Shown piece after piece: positions 18,445 through 27,832 of a stretch of 64,000 bases of DNA. Source of the DNA: Halomonas sp. SpR1 (lineage in GTDB: Bacteria; Pseudomonadota; Gammaproteobacteria; Pseudomonadales; Halomonadaceae); NCBI RefSeq assembly GCF_031010175.1, contig NZ_JAUAMB010000021.1, forward strand, positions 19,559-83,558. Reading direction: 5' to 3'. The notes below the pieces were generated by a model, which ran no database searches, was not told the origin of the DNA, and saw only the letters and a list, made by a program, of their open reading frames with translations. A program made the translations under genes and the position numbers. The number at the start of each line of letters is the position of its first letter. The stretch's first letter is position 1.

Positions 18445-20453
18445 CCGCACTGCAAAGAATTCAAGAGTGTACAGCAAGCAAAAAAAGTTTTGTTTTGCAG
18501 GGAGGGGCAGGATGTGGAAAGACAGAAACACTAAAGGAAACGCTACAGTTCCTATCCAAAGATTATCCTAAGAAGAAAATTGCGTGTATTACCCACACCA
18601 ACCTTGCAGCAAACGAAATCATAGATCGTGTAGGAGAAGGTTACAATATATCCACCATACATTCATTTCTTAACTCACTAATCAAGAACTACACCAGAGC
18701 AATCCACGAAGTTATACATGAGATATTTACAGTGGATGGGCTAGAAATTGAGACTGAGGAGAGTTCAGGGTTAACCGGTAATGAGCTGAAGAAAGCTAAT
18801 CACGACAACTACAAGAAGGCCTATAAGAAGTATACAAAGTTAAAATACATTGCCAAAGGTGAAACCTCACCAAAAGAACTTGGAAAAAGAGCTTATGATA
18901 AAGCACCGGAGGAGAACAATCAGACACTCAATGAAGATATAGCTGAATTGAATGCTGAAGTTCGACAGGTCATTGAGGGTAAGGATCATAGGAGTATAAG
19001 GTACAATGATTCACGTTTTGACAGATTCAATGATGTTTCATTTGGGCATGATAGCCTACTCAAGATCACAAGCTTGCTCTTTCAACGTTATCCAAAACTT
19101 GGAAAGATCTTGGGTGATAAGTACGACTTCATCCTGATTGACGAATACCAGGATACACATGAGGACGTGGTTGAAGTATTCTTAAAACATCTCCCTGAAG
19201 ACATGAAGACCACAATAGGATTATTTGGGGATGCAATGCAAAGCATATACTCAGATGGTATTGGGGATGTGCGTGCCTATATTGATTCAGGTGATCTTGT
19301 CGAGATACCAAAGGAAGATAACTTTCGATGTTCTGAGCAGGTAATTAACTTTGTTAATGCTCTTAGAGAGGATGCTCTTAGGCAAGAACTAGCATTCAAG
19401 ATTAAAGACGATGGCACCAAGGAGATCTTGGAGGATAGACAAGGTCAGGTTAGATTGCTTTATGCAATCTGGGGTGATAACAAACCTCATACTAGGAGCC
19501 CTTCTGAAGAAAAACAGGCGTACCTTGATTTCGTCGACAAGTTGATTGACTTGGCTGATAGTGAAGAATCCCCTCATAAGAAGTTAATGCTTACAAACAA
19601 GTCAATTGCAGGGAAGGTTGGATTTGGCATACTATATAAAGTATTTTCTGATAGATATACGGAAGTCAAAGACGAAATAGAAAGGGTACTTTCAAGCATT
19701 CAGGTACTTGACCTAGCAGAGCTATGTGAAGCCTATAGCGGTACAAAAAAGAGGTACAATTTCATATTGACCGAACTGAAGAAGTCGGGGCTTGTGCTTA
19801 ACAAGATTGAGGACAAAGAAAAAATTGTCGCTGCATTTGATAGGATCACTCTAGAAGACCTAAGTGTTATTAAAGCTCTTGAGGTTGCTTTTGAGAAAAA
19901 TATAATCAGGAGATCAGACAGTTACCTTGCATTTTTTGAGCGTAGGGACTCTTTCTTGGCTGAATTAAAAAAAGACGAGGCATACCAACAGTTAAAAGAG
20001 AGATTCAACTCAGGAATTAATACCATATCTAAGATGGAAAAAGAAGATCCTGATCTGACTGAAGAAGTGTTTAATGAGTTCAAGTCCAACCTTAACAGAG
20101 AGAGATTCTACGAGGAGCTATTCTCTGAATCGATATCCTTTAATGAGGTTATAAACTATTACAGTTACCTAAATGAAGAGTGTGATTATATCACAATGCA
20201 CAAGACTAAAGGGTCTGGTATTGAAAACGTTTTAGTTGTTCTTGATGAGTATTTCTGGTCTCAATACAAGTTTAAATTTAGTGCTGAAAGTACTGAGGCT
20301 AGTAGCGTCTTCACGCCTCCAAACATGAAGCTATTTTATGTGGCATGTTCTCGAACGATCAGGAATCTAACTGTTGTTAAAGTGGTAACCAGTGATGAGG
20401 AAGAACATCTACTGGCAACATTCCCGGATTTTGAAAAGGTAGTTGTGGATTAG
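18429..20453 (+). CDS. UvrD-like superfamily 1 helicase, GajB-like (Gabija)
   Basis: SF1A helicase of 674 residues, the expected partner of the OLD nuclease upstream. Walker A is GGAGCGKT (25-32), motif Ia THTNLAANE follows, motif II is DEYQD (238-242) and the C-terminal motifs appear as MHKTKGSGIENV and FYVACSRT. The segment between motifs Ia and II is a long charged helical insert. In Gabija, GajB associates with a GajA tetramer and senses nucleotide or DNA state during infection. GTG 18429 is supported by AAGGAGG 7 bases upstream and lies inside the 3' end of the nuclease gene, so the two are translationally coupled. Confidence 0.85.
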   Translation: MDSQVTALQRIQECTASKKSFVLQGGAGCGKTETLKETLQFLSKDYPKKKIACITHTNLAANEIIDRVGEGYNISTIHSFLNSLIKNYTRAIHEVIHEIFTVDGLEIETEESSGLTGNELKKANHDNYKKAYKKYTKLKYIAKGETSPKELGKRAYDKAPEENNQTLNEDIAELNAEVRQVIEGKDHRSIRYNDSRFDRFNDVSFGHDSLLKITSLLFQRYPKLGKILGDKYDFILIDEYQDTHEDVVEVFLKHLPEDMKTTIGLFGDAMQSIYSDGIGDVRAYIDSGDLVEIPKEDNFRCSEQVINFVNALREDALRQELAFKIKDDGTKEILEDRQGQVRLLYAIWGDNKPHTRSPSEEKQAYLDFVDKLIDLADSEESPHKKLMLTNKSIAGKVGFGILYKVFSDRYTEVKDEIERVLSSIQVLDLAELCEAYSGTKKRYNFILTELKKSGLVLNKIEDKEKIVAAFDRITLEDLSVIKALEVAFEKNIIRRSDSYLAFFERRDSFLAELKKDEAYQQLKERFNSGINTISKMEKEDPDLTEEVFNEFKSNLNRERFYEELFSESISFNEVINYYSYLNEECDYITMHKTKGSGIENVLVVLDEYFWSQYKFKFSAESTEASSVFTPPNMKLFYVACSRTIRNLTVVKVVTSDEEEHLLATFPDFEKVVVD

Positions 20454-20525
20454 GACAATGGCCGTCCATTACAAAAAGTGAAGAAAGAAGAGGTATATCT
20501 TAACTATTGAAAAAAGAGATGAGCC

Positions 20526-20600
20526 GGCTAACAAATAGTTGCACTGGAAAAATACTTGCTGCGCTCCTATTTTTCCGGTGAGCAAGCCGTTACATTGGCG
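20526..20600 (+). repeat. hairpin 3' of helicase, attC-like or terminator
   Basis: Strong stem: 20542-20554 (CACTGGAAAAATA) pairs with 20568-20580 with a single G-T type mismatch over 13 bp and a 13-base loop. Outside it, GGCTAACAA on the left and AAGCCGTTACATTGG on the right give further partial pairing, again resembling the outer arms of an integron attC site. There is no T-run right after the stem, so it is not a classic terminator. Confidence 0.45.
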
Positions 20601-20663
20601 CCCAATCTAATTCTGCTCTAAGCCGAAAACTGATACCACTAGAATCGGTGGTGTCAATTTTGA

Positions 20664-22985
20664 TCAACCCTTAACCCCACTAACCCTCATCACCTCCCTA
20701 GCCACCGCATCATTCAAAATCCCCCGTTTGACCTCAATTAAAGTGAGCCAGTCGCGAGCGCGGGTGATGCCGGTGTAGACCAGCTCGCGGGTGAGGATGG
20801 GGTTGGGCGTTTGCGGTAGTAGCAGGGCGGTGTGCTGAAACTCTGAGCCTTGGGATTTGTGTACCGTCATCGCGAATACGGTTTCTACCGCGTGCAGGCG
20901 GGAAGGCAGCACCCAATGAATCGGGTTGTCTACGTCACTGGTTGGGAAGGCTACACGTAAAAGCGACCTACCAGTAGTGCGGGGATCTGGCACGGCGAGG
21001 GTGATGCCGATATCGCCGTTCATTAGTTTCAGGCCGTAGTCGTTTTGGGTGACCAGCACTGGGCGGCCTTCGAACCAGCCTTTTTCCAGCGTGTGGTCGT
21101 TGCCGAACAGCAGTTTTTCACTGCGCAGTGTTTTGGCGATGAGCAGGTTTAAGCCTTCTACTCCCCACGGGCCTTTGCGCAGTGCGCATAGCAGCTGAAA
21201 GCGGCTATAGGCGGTTAGTACTTGCTTAGCCCACGCATCGTAAACATCTCTGTTCTCTTCAAACGCCAGTGCCGTATCAGGCCGCTCACTATCTAATGTA
21301 TTTAGGTAGTGGCAGTAGCCGGTGGGCGGAGCGATGGGCTTGCCTTTGTGGTCGGTGCGGCTTTCGCCTGCGTTGGGAAAACGTTCCGGGCTGCCGGTGA
21401 CCACTAGGCGCTCCAGGGGGCTGTCTTCGTTTTGCGCGTCTGGCTTTAATACCAAGTGGTGCAGATCGGCATAGCCGTTATTCAGTACGCCATGCACCGC
21501 TTGGTGCTTTTCCCGTTCACTTTGTGATTCGCTTAACGGCTGGTTAATCGCCTGGGCGAGTTGGCCGATGCCGCTTGTTTCAGTAAAGCGGTGGCTTACT
21601 CGCAGCATGGTAATGGCTTGATCCAGCGGCTGGCCGTTGGGGTCGATTAATGTTTCCGGTAGCGGGTGGTCGGTGAGTTCGGTTAGCCACTGCGCCGTGG
21701 CGGGGGTGTAGTGAGCGGCGTCGGCGCGGCGGCACAGGTCGCCCAGCACGGCGCCTGCTTCTACCGAGGCCAGCTGGTCTTTATCCCCCAGCAGCACCAG
21801 CTTGGCGCTGGCGGGCAGGGCGCTGAGTAGCGCCGTCATCATTTCGATATCCACCATCGAGGCTTCATCCACCACCAGCACATCCAGCGCCAGCGGGTTG
21901 GCGGCGTTGTGGCGGAAGTGGCGGGTGTCGGCTCGGGCACCTAACAGTCTGTGAAGGGTTGTTACTTCAGTTGGTATGGCTGCTTGTAGTTGGTCAGTGC
22001 TTGAATCTTCGTCGAGGTGTCGAACCAGAGCTGAAGCTCCCTCCCACAAGTTGACTAAGTCGCTGAAGGGGAGCTTAGCGACTTGCCCGGCGATGGATTC
22101 ATTTAGCCGGGCGGCGGCTTTGCCGGTGGGGGCGGCTAGGCGAATGCGCAGCGGGTGGGCGTTGGGCTGTGCCAGTTGCAGGGTTTGCAGCAGGGCAAGC
22201 AGGCGTACCACCGTGGTGGTTTTGCCGGTGCCGGGGCCGCCGGTGATGATCGCAAACGGGCTACGAGCGGCGAGGGCGCTGGCGTTCTTTTGCCAATCCA
22301 GGCTGTCGCTCGCGGGGAATAATGTTTCTAACGCGCTTTTGAGTAGCGGGCTAGCCGCCGAGCTGTTCAAAGAGCTATCCGCGTTAACCCGGTGGGCGAT
22401 TTCCTGGTGTAGGGTTTGCTCGAACTGCCAGTAGCGGCGCAGGTAGAGTTTGCTGGTGTTACCGCTGTGGCTCACTACCAGCGGCGTATTGCCGGGGCCG
22501 TCGCTAATCAGCGTGGGGTGATAAAGCGCGGCCTGCCACTCGCTCAGCGTTAGCGTGGCCAGCACATGGCTGGGCAGCGGCGGCGGGTCGTTGAGCTCGT
22601 CGCCTTCGGGCGGTAGCGAAAGGGCAAAATCCGGGGCTTCGAGCGTAGCGGCTAAATCCAGGCACACATGGCCGCGGCCTAACTGGTGGCTGGCTAGCGC
22701 TGCGCCTAGCAGTAGCAGCGGCGGGGCGTGTTGGCTTTCACGCTCAAAAAAGCGCACCAGGGCCAGGTCTAAATCCCGCAGCCAGCCACGGGAAACCCAG
22801 CGCTCACATAGTTGTAGCAGCGCGGCGGTATCGCTTAGCGCGGGGTGCGGCTGGGTGGTACTGGTGGTTGATTCTGACGGTGGTGCTGTCGATGTGGTTG
22901 AATCAGGTGCAGCGGGCGGTGCGTCATCGGCGAATAGGTCAAGGTTCATGGGCTCGTTCATTGAAGACGTGTCTCGCTTGCTCAT
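20664..22985 (-). CDS. recD: exodeoxyribonuclease V alpha subunit
   Basis: 5'-3' helicase of the RecBCD complex that processes double-strand breaks and degrades foreign linear DNA. The protein is 773 residues, longer than the 608 of E. coli mainly through an acidic/Thr-Ser-rich N-terminal leader and inserts. Walker A GGPGTGKT lies near 249-256, motif II VVDEAS near 395, and the C-terminal MTVHKSQGSEF and YTGITRARDWL helicase motifs are complete. Its start overlaps the recB stop by 4 bp. The 3' end faces the AT-rich defence island. Confidence 0.96.
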   Translation of the reverse strand: MSKRDTSSMNEPMNLDLFADDAPPAAPDSTTSTAPPSESTTSTTQPHPALSDTAALLQLCERWVSRGWLRDLDLALVRFFERESQHAPPLLLLGAALASHQLGRGHVCLDLAATLEAPDFALSLPPEGDELNDPPPLPSHVLATLTLSEWQAALYHPTLISDGPGNTPLVVSHSGNTSKLYLRRYWQFEQTLHQEIAHRVNADSSLNSSAASPLLKSALETLFPASDSLDWQKNASALAARSPFAIITGGPGTGKTTTVVRLLALLQTLQLAQPNAHPLRIRLAAPTGKAAARLNESIAGQVAKLPFSDLVNLWEGASALVRHLDEDSSTDQLQAAIPTEVTTLHRLLGARADTRHFRHNAANPLALDVLVVDEASMVDIEMMTALLSALPASAKLVLLGDKDQLASVEAGAVLGDLCRRADAAHYTPATAQWLTELTDHPLPETLIDPNGQPLDQAITMLRVSHRFTETSGIGQLAQAINQPLSESQSEREKHQAVHGVLNNGYADLHHLVLKPDAQNEDSPLERLVVTGSPERFPNAGESRTDHKGKPIAPPTGYCHYLNTLDSERPDTALAFEENRDVYDAWAKQVLTAYSRFQLLCALRKGPWGVEGLNLLIAKTLRSEKLLFGNDHTLEKGWFEGRPVLVTQNDYGLKLMNGDIGITLAVPDPRTTGRSLLRVAFPTSDVDNPIHWVLPSRLHAVETVFAMTVHKSQGSEFQHTALLLPQTPNPILTRELVYTGITRARDWLTLIEVKRGILNDAVAREVMRVSGVKG

Positions 22986-25900
22986 GCCTCCACCTCCTTG
23001 TGAGCTTCTTCTGCATCTGCCGCTGTGCCTGCAAAGAGGACATCCAGCGCTTCAATCAGCGCGACCGGGGCGGGTACGGCGTGTACCCCGCGGGCGGTGG
23101 TGCGGCTGCCGCGCAGAAATACTGTCATCGAACCGCCCAAGTGGTGGTGCGGGTCGTAGTCGGGCAGGCGCGCTTTGAGCAGCCGATGCAGTGCGAGCAG
23201 GTAAAGCGCCGCCTGCAGGTCGTAGCGTTTTTCGAGCATGGCGTTGCGCAGGGCATCAAAGGTGTAGGCGCTGTCGTCGCTGCCCAGGTAATTGGATTTC
23301 CAGTCGAGCACGTAGAAGCGGCCTTCATGCTCGAAGGCCAAATCGATAAAGCCTTTGAGCATGCCATTGAGGGTATCGGCATCCAACGCGGGGCGCGATA
23401 CCCCAGGCAGTAAGTGGCCACTTACCAGCTCGTCAAGCTTGCGCGTTCCCACCTGATGGGCGGCAAACCAGAACTCCAGCTCTACCTGGTAGCTGCCTAG
23501 TTCGCTTAGCGCCACTTGGTCGCTTTCGCCAGGTTGTGAAAGTGGCTTTGACGAAGGCAGGGGAAGAGGGACATTGAGCAGCTCTTCAAACCAGCCCGCC
23601 AGCGTATCGTGCCATGCCTGCCAGCCGCGTAGCTGCACGCGCCGACGCAGCATATCTTCTCGTGCGGCGGGGTCTTCCAACGCTTTGTTAAAGCCTAGCT
23701 GGCCTGCCCACTCTAACAGCCCGTGCAGAAAGGTGCCGGGGCCGGGGCCACGCGGAAAGCGGTGCAGGTGAAACGCTTCGGTGTTGATGGCGTTGTCGTG
23801 GGGCTCGCCCAGCACTTCAAGGGTCGTGGCTTCCTGGGGCGTAGTGGGTTCTGGCGTGGGCGTTGCCTGCGCTGTCGGTATCGCTCCTGAGACAGCCCCC
23901 GAGGTGCGCAGCGCCGAGTAGCTGGCGATCCACCACTGTTCCCGTGCGGGGCGTAGCGGGGTGCGGGCGTGGCCCAATGCCTGCTGTTCCGGCGCGGGGG
24001 TAAAGCGCAGCGCGGTGGGCTCTGGGGCGGGGCTTAGCGCGATATCGCTGCCTTCCACCAGCTCGCCTAGGGCTTGGGTAAACCCGCTGGGGGCGATAGC
24101 TTTGCCGCCGTTGATCAAGTGGCCGATGGCGCTGTTCTCGCTGCCTTTTAGCGCTGCCAACCCCAGCCAGGTGGCGTGGCGGGCGCGGGTGAGCGCGACG
24201 TAAAGCTTGCGCAGGTCTTCGCCCAGGCGTTCGCGGTCGGCGGTGGCCAGCGTGGCTTCATCGGCGCTTAGGCTGAGTTGCAGCCTGCCTTCGCTGTCGT
24301 GCCAGCGCAGCGGCAGGTCGCTGTCGCTGACCGGGCGGTGGTTGGCGATAAACGGCAGGAACACCAGCGGGTACTCCAGCCCTTTAGATTTGTGGATGGT
24401 GACGACCTTGACCAGATCGGCGTCGCTCTCCAGGCGCAGCTTGTGGCTGTCGCCGTGGCTTTCCGGGTCGGCAATTGCCTCGGCCAGAAAACGAATCAGC
24501 GCGTGCTCGCCATCTAATTCCTGGCTGGCGTGCTGAAGCATTTCGCCCAGGTGGAGCAGGTCGGTTAGCAAACGCTCACCCTCGGCGAACTCGCTCAGTA
24601 GCCGGGCGGCGATATCAAAATCAACCATCAGGCGGCGCACCAGCGGCAGCACGCCTTGGCGCTGCCACAGGCGGTGGTAGTCGCTGAACTGCTCGACCCG
24701 CGATTCCCAGGCAAGCTCGCTCTGGTTGAGGTGGTCGAGTTCTTCAAGGCTGAGCCCGATCACCGGTGTGGCCAGCGCGGCGCGCAGCTTGGCCTCCGCT
24801 TGGCGGGAGTTGGCCTGGGGCTCGGCGCAGGCGCGCAGCCAAATGGCCAGCTGCGGGGCGATGGGGGAGCTAAACACCTTATCGTGATCGGAAAGGTACA
24901 CGCTCTTAATGCCCCGGCTGGCCAGCGCTAAGCGAATCGCCCGAGCTTCCTGCAGGCCGTTGACCAGCACCGCCATATCCGAGGGAGCTAGCGGAGTGAG
25001 TGATTGCTCTCCGTTATCGACCCCAGGTTCAACAACGGGTGCAAAGCCCGCCTGCTGCTTGCGGCCTGCTTCCAATAGCGCGGCCATCTGCGAGGCGCAG
25101 CGCTCGGCCATTTCGGTTTGGTAGGCGGTTTTGGAGAGCGGCTCGTCGCTTTCCAGGGGCCACAGGGTCATCGCGGGTATCGGCTTACCTTTGAGTACCA
25201 GCGTGTCCTTAGTGCCTTTGGCCTTAACTGGATTAAACGGCAGCGGGTTGTCGCCACCATCAGCGCGGAAAAGAAAGGCCCCGGCGTCGTGCTTATCGGC
25301 ATAGCTAAAGCAGTGGTTGACCGCATCGACCATCGCTTTGCTGGAGCGAAAGTTGGTGCCTAGCGTCACGTGGCGGCCATCGGTGTCCTGGCGGGCTTGC
25401 AGGTAGGTGAAGATATCTGCGCCGCGAAAGGCGTAGATGGCCTGCTTGGGGTCGCCGATCAGCAGAATGGCGCTGTCGCGGCGGGGCGTGGCGACGTCAT
25501 ACACGGCGTTGAAAATGCGGTACTGAATCGGGTCGGTGTCTTGGAACTCGTCGATCAGTGCCACGGGGAATTGGCGCTGGATCTGTGCTGCCAGGGCGTC
25601 TTTATTAGGGCCTTTTAGAGCGCGATCCAGGTGTGTGAGCAGGTCGTTGGGACCCATTTCGGCGCGGCGTTCCTGTTCGCGCTCCAGGCGGGCACGGCAC
25701 CACTGCACGGCATGTATCAGCAAGTCGTTGCGAGGCTCGGGCAGGGCATCCAACGCTGCCGGTAGCTGGGCCAGCGCTTGCCATACTTGCGGGCAGGGCG
25801 GCGCGCCCTCTTTCCAGATCTCGGCCATGCCGTCGGGCGTCATGCGTTTCCAGGCGGCGTCGGTGAGTGCGGGGCGGTCGGCGTCGCTTTCGCTCCACTC

Positions 25901-26914
25901 GCGCAGGGCGCCTAGCCAGTTGGCGCGGCTTTTGGCGTTGAAGCTTTGGCCTTTGAAGGCTTTGCTTTTGGCGGCCTCTTCCAGGGCGGGTACCAGCTCG
26001 TCCAGCCAGGCGGGCCAGGGGGCTTTGAGTTCGCTGAGCTGGGCGCTGCGTTCGGCCTGGGTGGCAGCCAGGGTTTCGCGGGGTTCGGGTTTTTCGCAGC
26101 CTAGCGCTTCGCTTTCGGGCAACAGCCGTTGCAGCGGGGCGTGCAGGTCGTCCGGTGATTTCCAGTAGCGGGTGACAATGCCGAGGGCGTCGCTATCCAG
26201 CGGGTAGTAGAAGCTGCGCCAGTAGTCGCGTACTACTTCCTGTTCCAGTTCGCGCTGGTCGTTCTCTAAATTGAGCGAGAACAGGCTGCCGCTATCGAAG
26301 GCGTGTTCGCGCAGCATGCGGTAGCACCAGCTGTGGATGGTGGAAACCGCGGCTTCGTCCATCCATTCGGCTGCCAGCGCCAGGCGTCGCGAGCAGGCGG
26401 GCCAGGTGGCGGGGTCGTATTGGTCGCGGAGTTCTAGTAGCAACGGGTCTAGAGCAGCTATCCCAGGGGCTTCACCGGCGGCAAGCCTACGTGGAGGCGC
26501 TGTGAACCCATCCTTGGGCGTTACTTGAGACATCTGACCGCCAGGGATGGCGGAAATGCCGGAATTGTCAGGAACATTTTCCGGCCCTGTTGAATGACCT
26601 CCACTACGGCTTGCCCCCGGCGCCCCTCCTTCTACGTCCTCAGCTCGAAATACTTCTGCTGCTTCTACCAAGCGGTTGCGGATCCGTTCACGTAGCTCTT
26701 GGGTGGCGGCGTTGGTGAAGGTAACGACCAGGATTTCCGGCGGTGTGAGCGGGCGGATAAACGCCGTGTCGTCGTCAACGCGGTGGCCGCCGAGTACCAG
26801 GCGCACGTAGAGCAGCGCGATGGTAAATGTTTTGCCGGTGCCCGCGCTTGCCTCTATCAACCGGCTACCGTGGAGCGGGAGGCTCAATGGATTGAGTGGG
26901 GCGGGCTGGCTCAT
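22982..26914 (-). CDS. recB: exodeoxyribonuclease V beta subunit
   Basis: 3'-5' SF1 helicase and nuclease subunit of RecBCD, 1310 residues (E. coli 1180). Walker A ASAGTGKT is at 22-29; motif II reads ALIDEFQDTDPIQ; HKSKGLEYPLVFLPF and LYVALTRARHATW are helicase motifs V and VI. The C-terminal nuclease has GFIDLAFEHEGRFYVLDWKSNYLG with the catalytic Asp-Asp-Lys. A low-complexity insert near residues 105-150 (mixed Gly/Ser/Pro) accounts for part of the extra length. It overlaps the hepT stop by 4 bp upstream and the recD start by 4 bp downstream. Confidence 0.97.
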   Translation of the reverse strand: MSQPAPLNPLSLPLHGSRLIEASAGTGKTFTIALLYVRLVLGGHRVDDDTAFIRPLTPPEILVVTFTNAATQELRERIRNRLVEAAEVFRAEDVEGGAPGASRSGGHSTGPENVPDNSGISAIPGGQMSQVTPKDGFTAPPRRLAAGEAPGIAALDPLLLELRDQYDPATWPACSRRLALAAEWMDEAAVSTIHSWCYRMLREHAFDSGSLFSLNLENDQRELEQEVVRDYWRSFYYPLDSDALGIVTRYWKSPDDLHAPLQRLLPESEALGCEKPEPRETLAATQAERSAQLSELKAPWPAWLDELVPALEEAAKSKAFKGQSFNAKSRANWLGALREWSESDADRPALTDAAWKRMTPDGMAEIWKEGAPPCPQVWQALAQLPAALDALPEPRNDLLIHAVQWCRARLEREQERRAEMGPNDLLTHLDRALKGPNKDALAAQIQRQFPVALIDEFQDTDPIQYRIFNAVYDVATPRRDSAILLIGDPKQAIYAFRGADIFTYLQARQDTDGRHVTLGTNFRSSKAMVDAVNHCFSYADKHDAGAFLFRADGGDNPLPFNPVKAKGTKDTLVLKGKPIPAMTLWPLESDEPLSKTAYQTEMAERCASQMAALLEAGRKQQAGFAPVVEPGVDNGEQSLTPLAPSDMAVLVNGLQEARAIRLALASRGIKSVYLSDHDKVFSSPIAPQLAIWLRACAEPQANSRQAEAKLRAALATPVIGLSLEELDHLNQSELAWESRVEQFSDYHRLWQRQGVLPLVRRLMVDFDIAARLLSEFAEGERLLTDLLHLGEMLQHASQELDGEHALIRFLAEAIADPESHGDSHKLRLESDADLVKVVTIHKSKGLEYPLVFLPFIANHRPVSDSDLPLRWHDSEGRLQLSLSADEATLATADRERLGEDLRKLYVALTRARHATWLGLAALKGSENSAIGHLINGGKAIAPSGFTQALGELVEGSDIALSPAPEPTALRFTPAPEQQALGHARTPLRPAREQWWIASYSALRTSGAVSGAIPTAQATPTPEPTTPQEATTLEVLGEPHDNAINTEAFHLHRFPRGPGPGTFLHGLLEWAGQLGFNKALEDPAAREDMLRRRVQLRGWQAWHDTLAGWFEELLNVPLPLPSSKPLSQPGESDQVALSELGSYQVELEFWFAAHQVGTRKLDELVSGHLLPGVSRPALDADTLNGMLKGFIDLAFEHEGRFYVLDWKSNYLGSDDSAYTFDALRNAMLEKRYDLQAALYLLALHRLLKARLPDYDPHHHLGGSMTVFLRGSRTTARGVHAVPAPVALIEALDVLFAGTAADAEEAHKEVEA

Positions 26915-27438
26915 AAGAAAATAGTGTCAAACTCAGTGGTGAAATCTTGGCTGGCAGGGAAAATCTGCAGCTGTTCAGCACTCCAGGTTACAAGACGTTG
27001 CGACGTCATTAAGAGGACCTCGGCGAGTTCGTTCAGCAAATTGAAGTGTTCTGCTATGTGGGCGTAGTCAGTTGAGTAGTCATGCGCTGCTATATTGCGG
27101 ATGGCGCGGCAGCGTTGCCAATCACTTGTCGCGTCAATCACGCCTTGCTTTTCAAACAGCGCAAGTACTTTGAGAAAGCTGTCAGTGGACTCACCTGCAA
27201 GCAAGGCGCTGTGCCGCATCGCTGAGGCGATGGAGTCTTGTAGCTTTGCAAACCGCTCATTGATGGCGGCGAGCGTTTCGAAATAATCCACATCTTTTTT
27301 GTGTTCGGCTAACCACTCACCGTCAATGGGCCAGGTGATTTTGTTGCGTGATTGATGTAGAAACCAAGCGCAGCGCTGAATCGCTTCTAGCAGCTGGGCA
27401 AGATAGCGCTGTTGCTCGCTGAGAACATCCTGGCTCAT
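26911..27438 (-). CDS. hepT: HepT-like HEPN toxin, type VII toxin-antitoxin
   Basis: All-helical HEPN protein of 175 residues. The signature Rx4HxY is exact: R114-NIAA-H119-D-Y121. In the characterised HepT/MntA pair this motif forms the RNase site, and MntA silences it by adding AMP groups to the Tyr. The gene overlaps the nucleotidyltransferase gene upstream by 4 bp (ATGA at 27435-27438) and recB downstream by 4 bp (26911-26914). Family members are usually about 130-140 residues; the extra length is a helical N-terminal portion. Toxicity is inferred, not seen. Confidence 0.85.
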   Translation of the reverse strand: MSQDVLSEQQRYLAQLLEAIQRCAWFLHQSRNKITWPIDGEWLAEHKKDVDYFETLAAINERFAKLQDSIASAMRHSALLAGESTDSFLKVLALFEKQGVIDATSDWQRCRAIRNIAAHDYSTDYAHIAEHFNLLNELAEVLLMTSQRLVTWSAEQLQIFPASQDFTTEFDTIFL

Positions 27439-27743
27439 GCTGCTTCCTCGCTATCAATCGGGTGTGACTGTGCTAAGGCGATTGCCTGAAAGGGCGTGGG
27501 TTCAGCCGTCGATACATAGCTCACGATATCCACTGGTAACTGTATGCGCTCCTCAAGGGCCATTTTGAGTTCGGCGCAAGCAAGCAGCGGTATCGCTGTA
27601 GGGGTGATCAGCAATAGATCAACATCACCGCCTCGCTTGGTATCATCTAGACGCGAGCCAAACATATGGACTTGCACAGAAGGCTTAATGAACTCGCGGA
27701 CACTAGCGAGAATAATGGCACGCTGTGTTTGAGTAAGTCGCAT
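27435..27743 (-). CDS. mntA: MntA-like nucleotidyltransferase antitoxin
   Basis: Minimal nucleotidyltransferase of 102 residues. The nucleotide-binding motif FGSRLDDTKRGGDVDLLL has G29-S30 and both metal-binding aspartates D40 and D42. Members paired with HepT AMPylate the toxin's Tyr and block it. ATG 27743 is chosen because AAGGAG lies 8 bases upstream; a longer in-frame start at 27806 has no such site. The gene leads a chain mntA-hepT-recB-recD joined by 4-bp overlaps, so its promoter probably also drives recB and recD. Confidence 0.85.
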   Translation of the reverse strand: MRLTQTQRAIILASVREFIKPSVQVHMFGSRLDDTKRGGDVDLLLITPTAIPLLACAELKMALEERIQLPVDIVSYVSTAEPTPFQAIALAQSHPIDSEEAA

Positions 27744-27832
27744 TAAGATAGCTCCTTGCTTGTTAAAGTCTCGCACTGACTGTATCAGAGCCCTGTCACC
27801 TATCAATCTAGTGCTAAGACACTTGGAGCTGC

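Noticed and set aside
20542..20580. Rho-independent terminator after the helicase gene
   Set aside because: Strong stem but no following T-run; kept only as an inverted repeat of open role.
22555..26528. Long open frames on the + strand opposite recD and recB (e.g. 25536-26168, 22555-23178)
   Set aside because: They are antisense shadows of GC-rich recB/recD codons: biased Ser/Arg/Ala composition, no domain, no ribosome sites.
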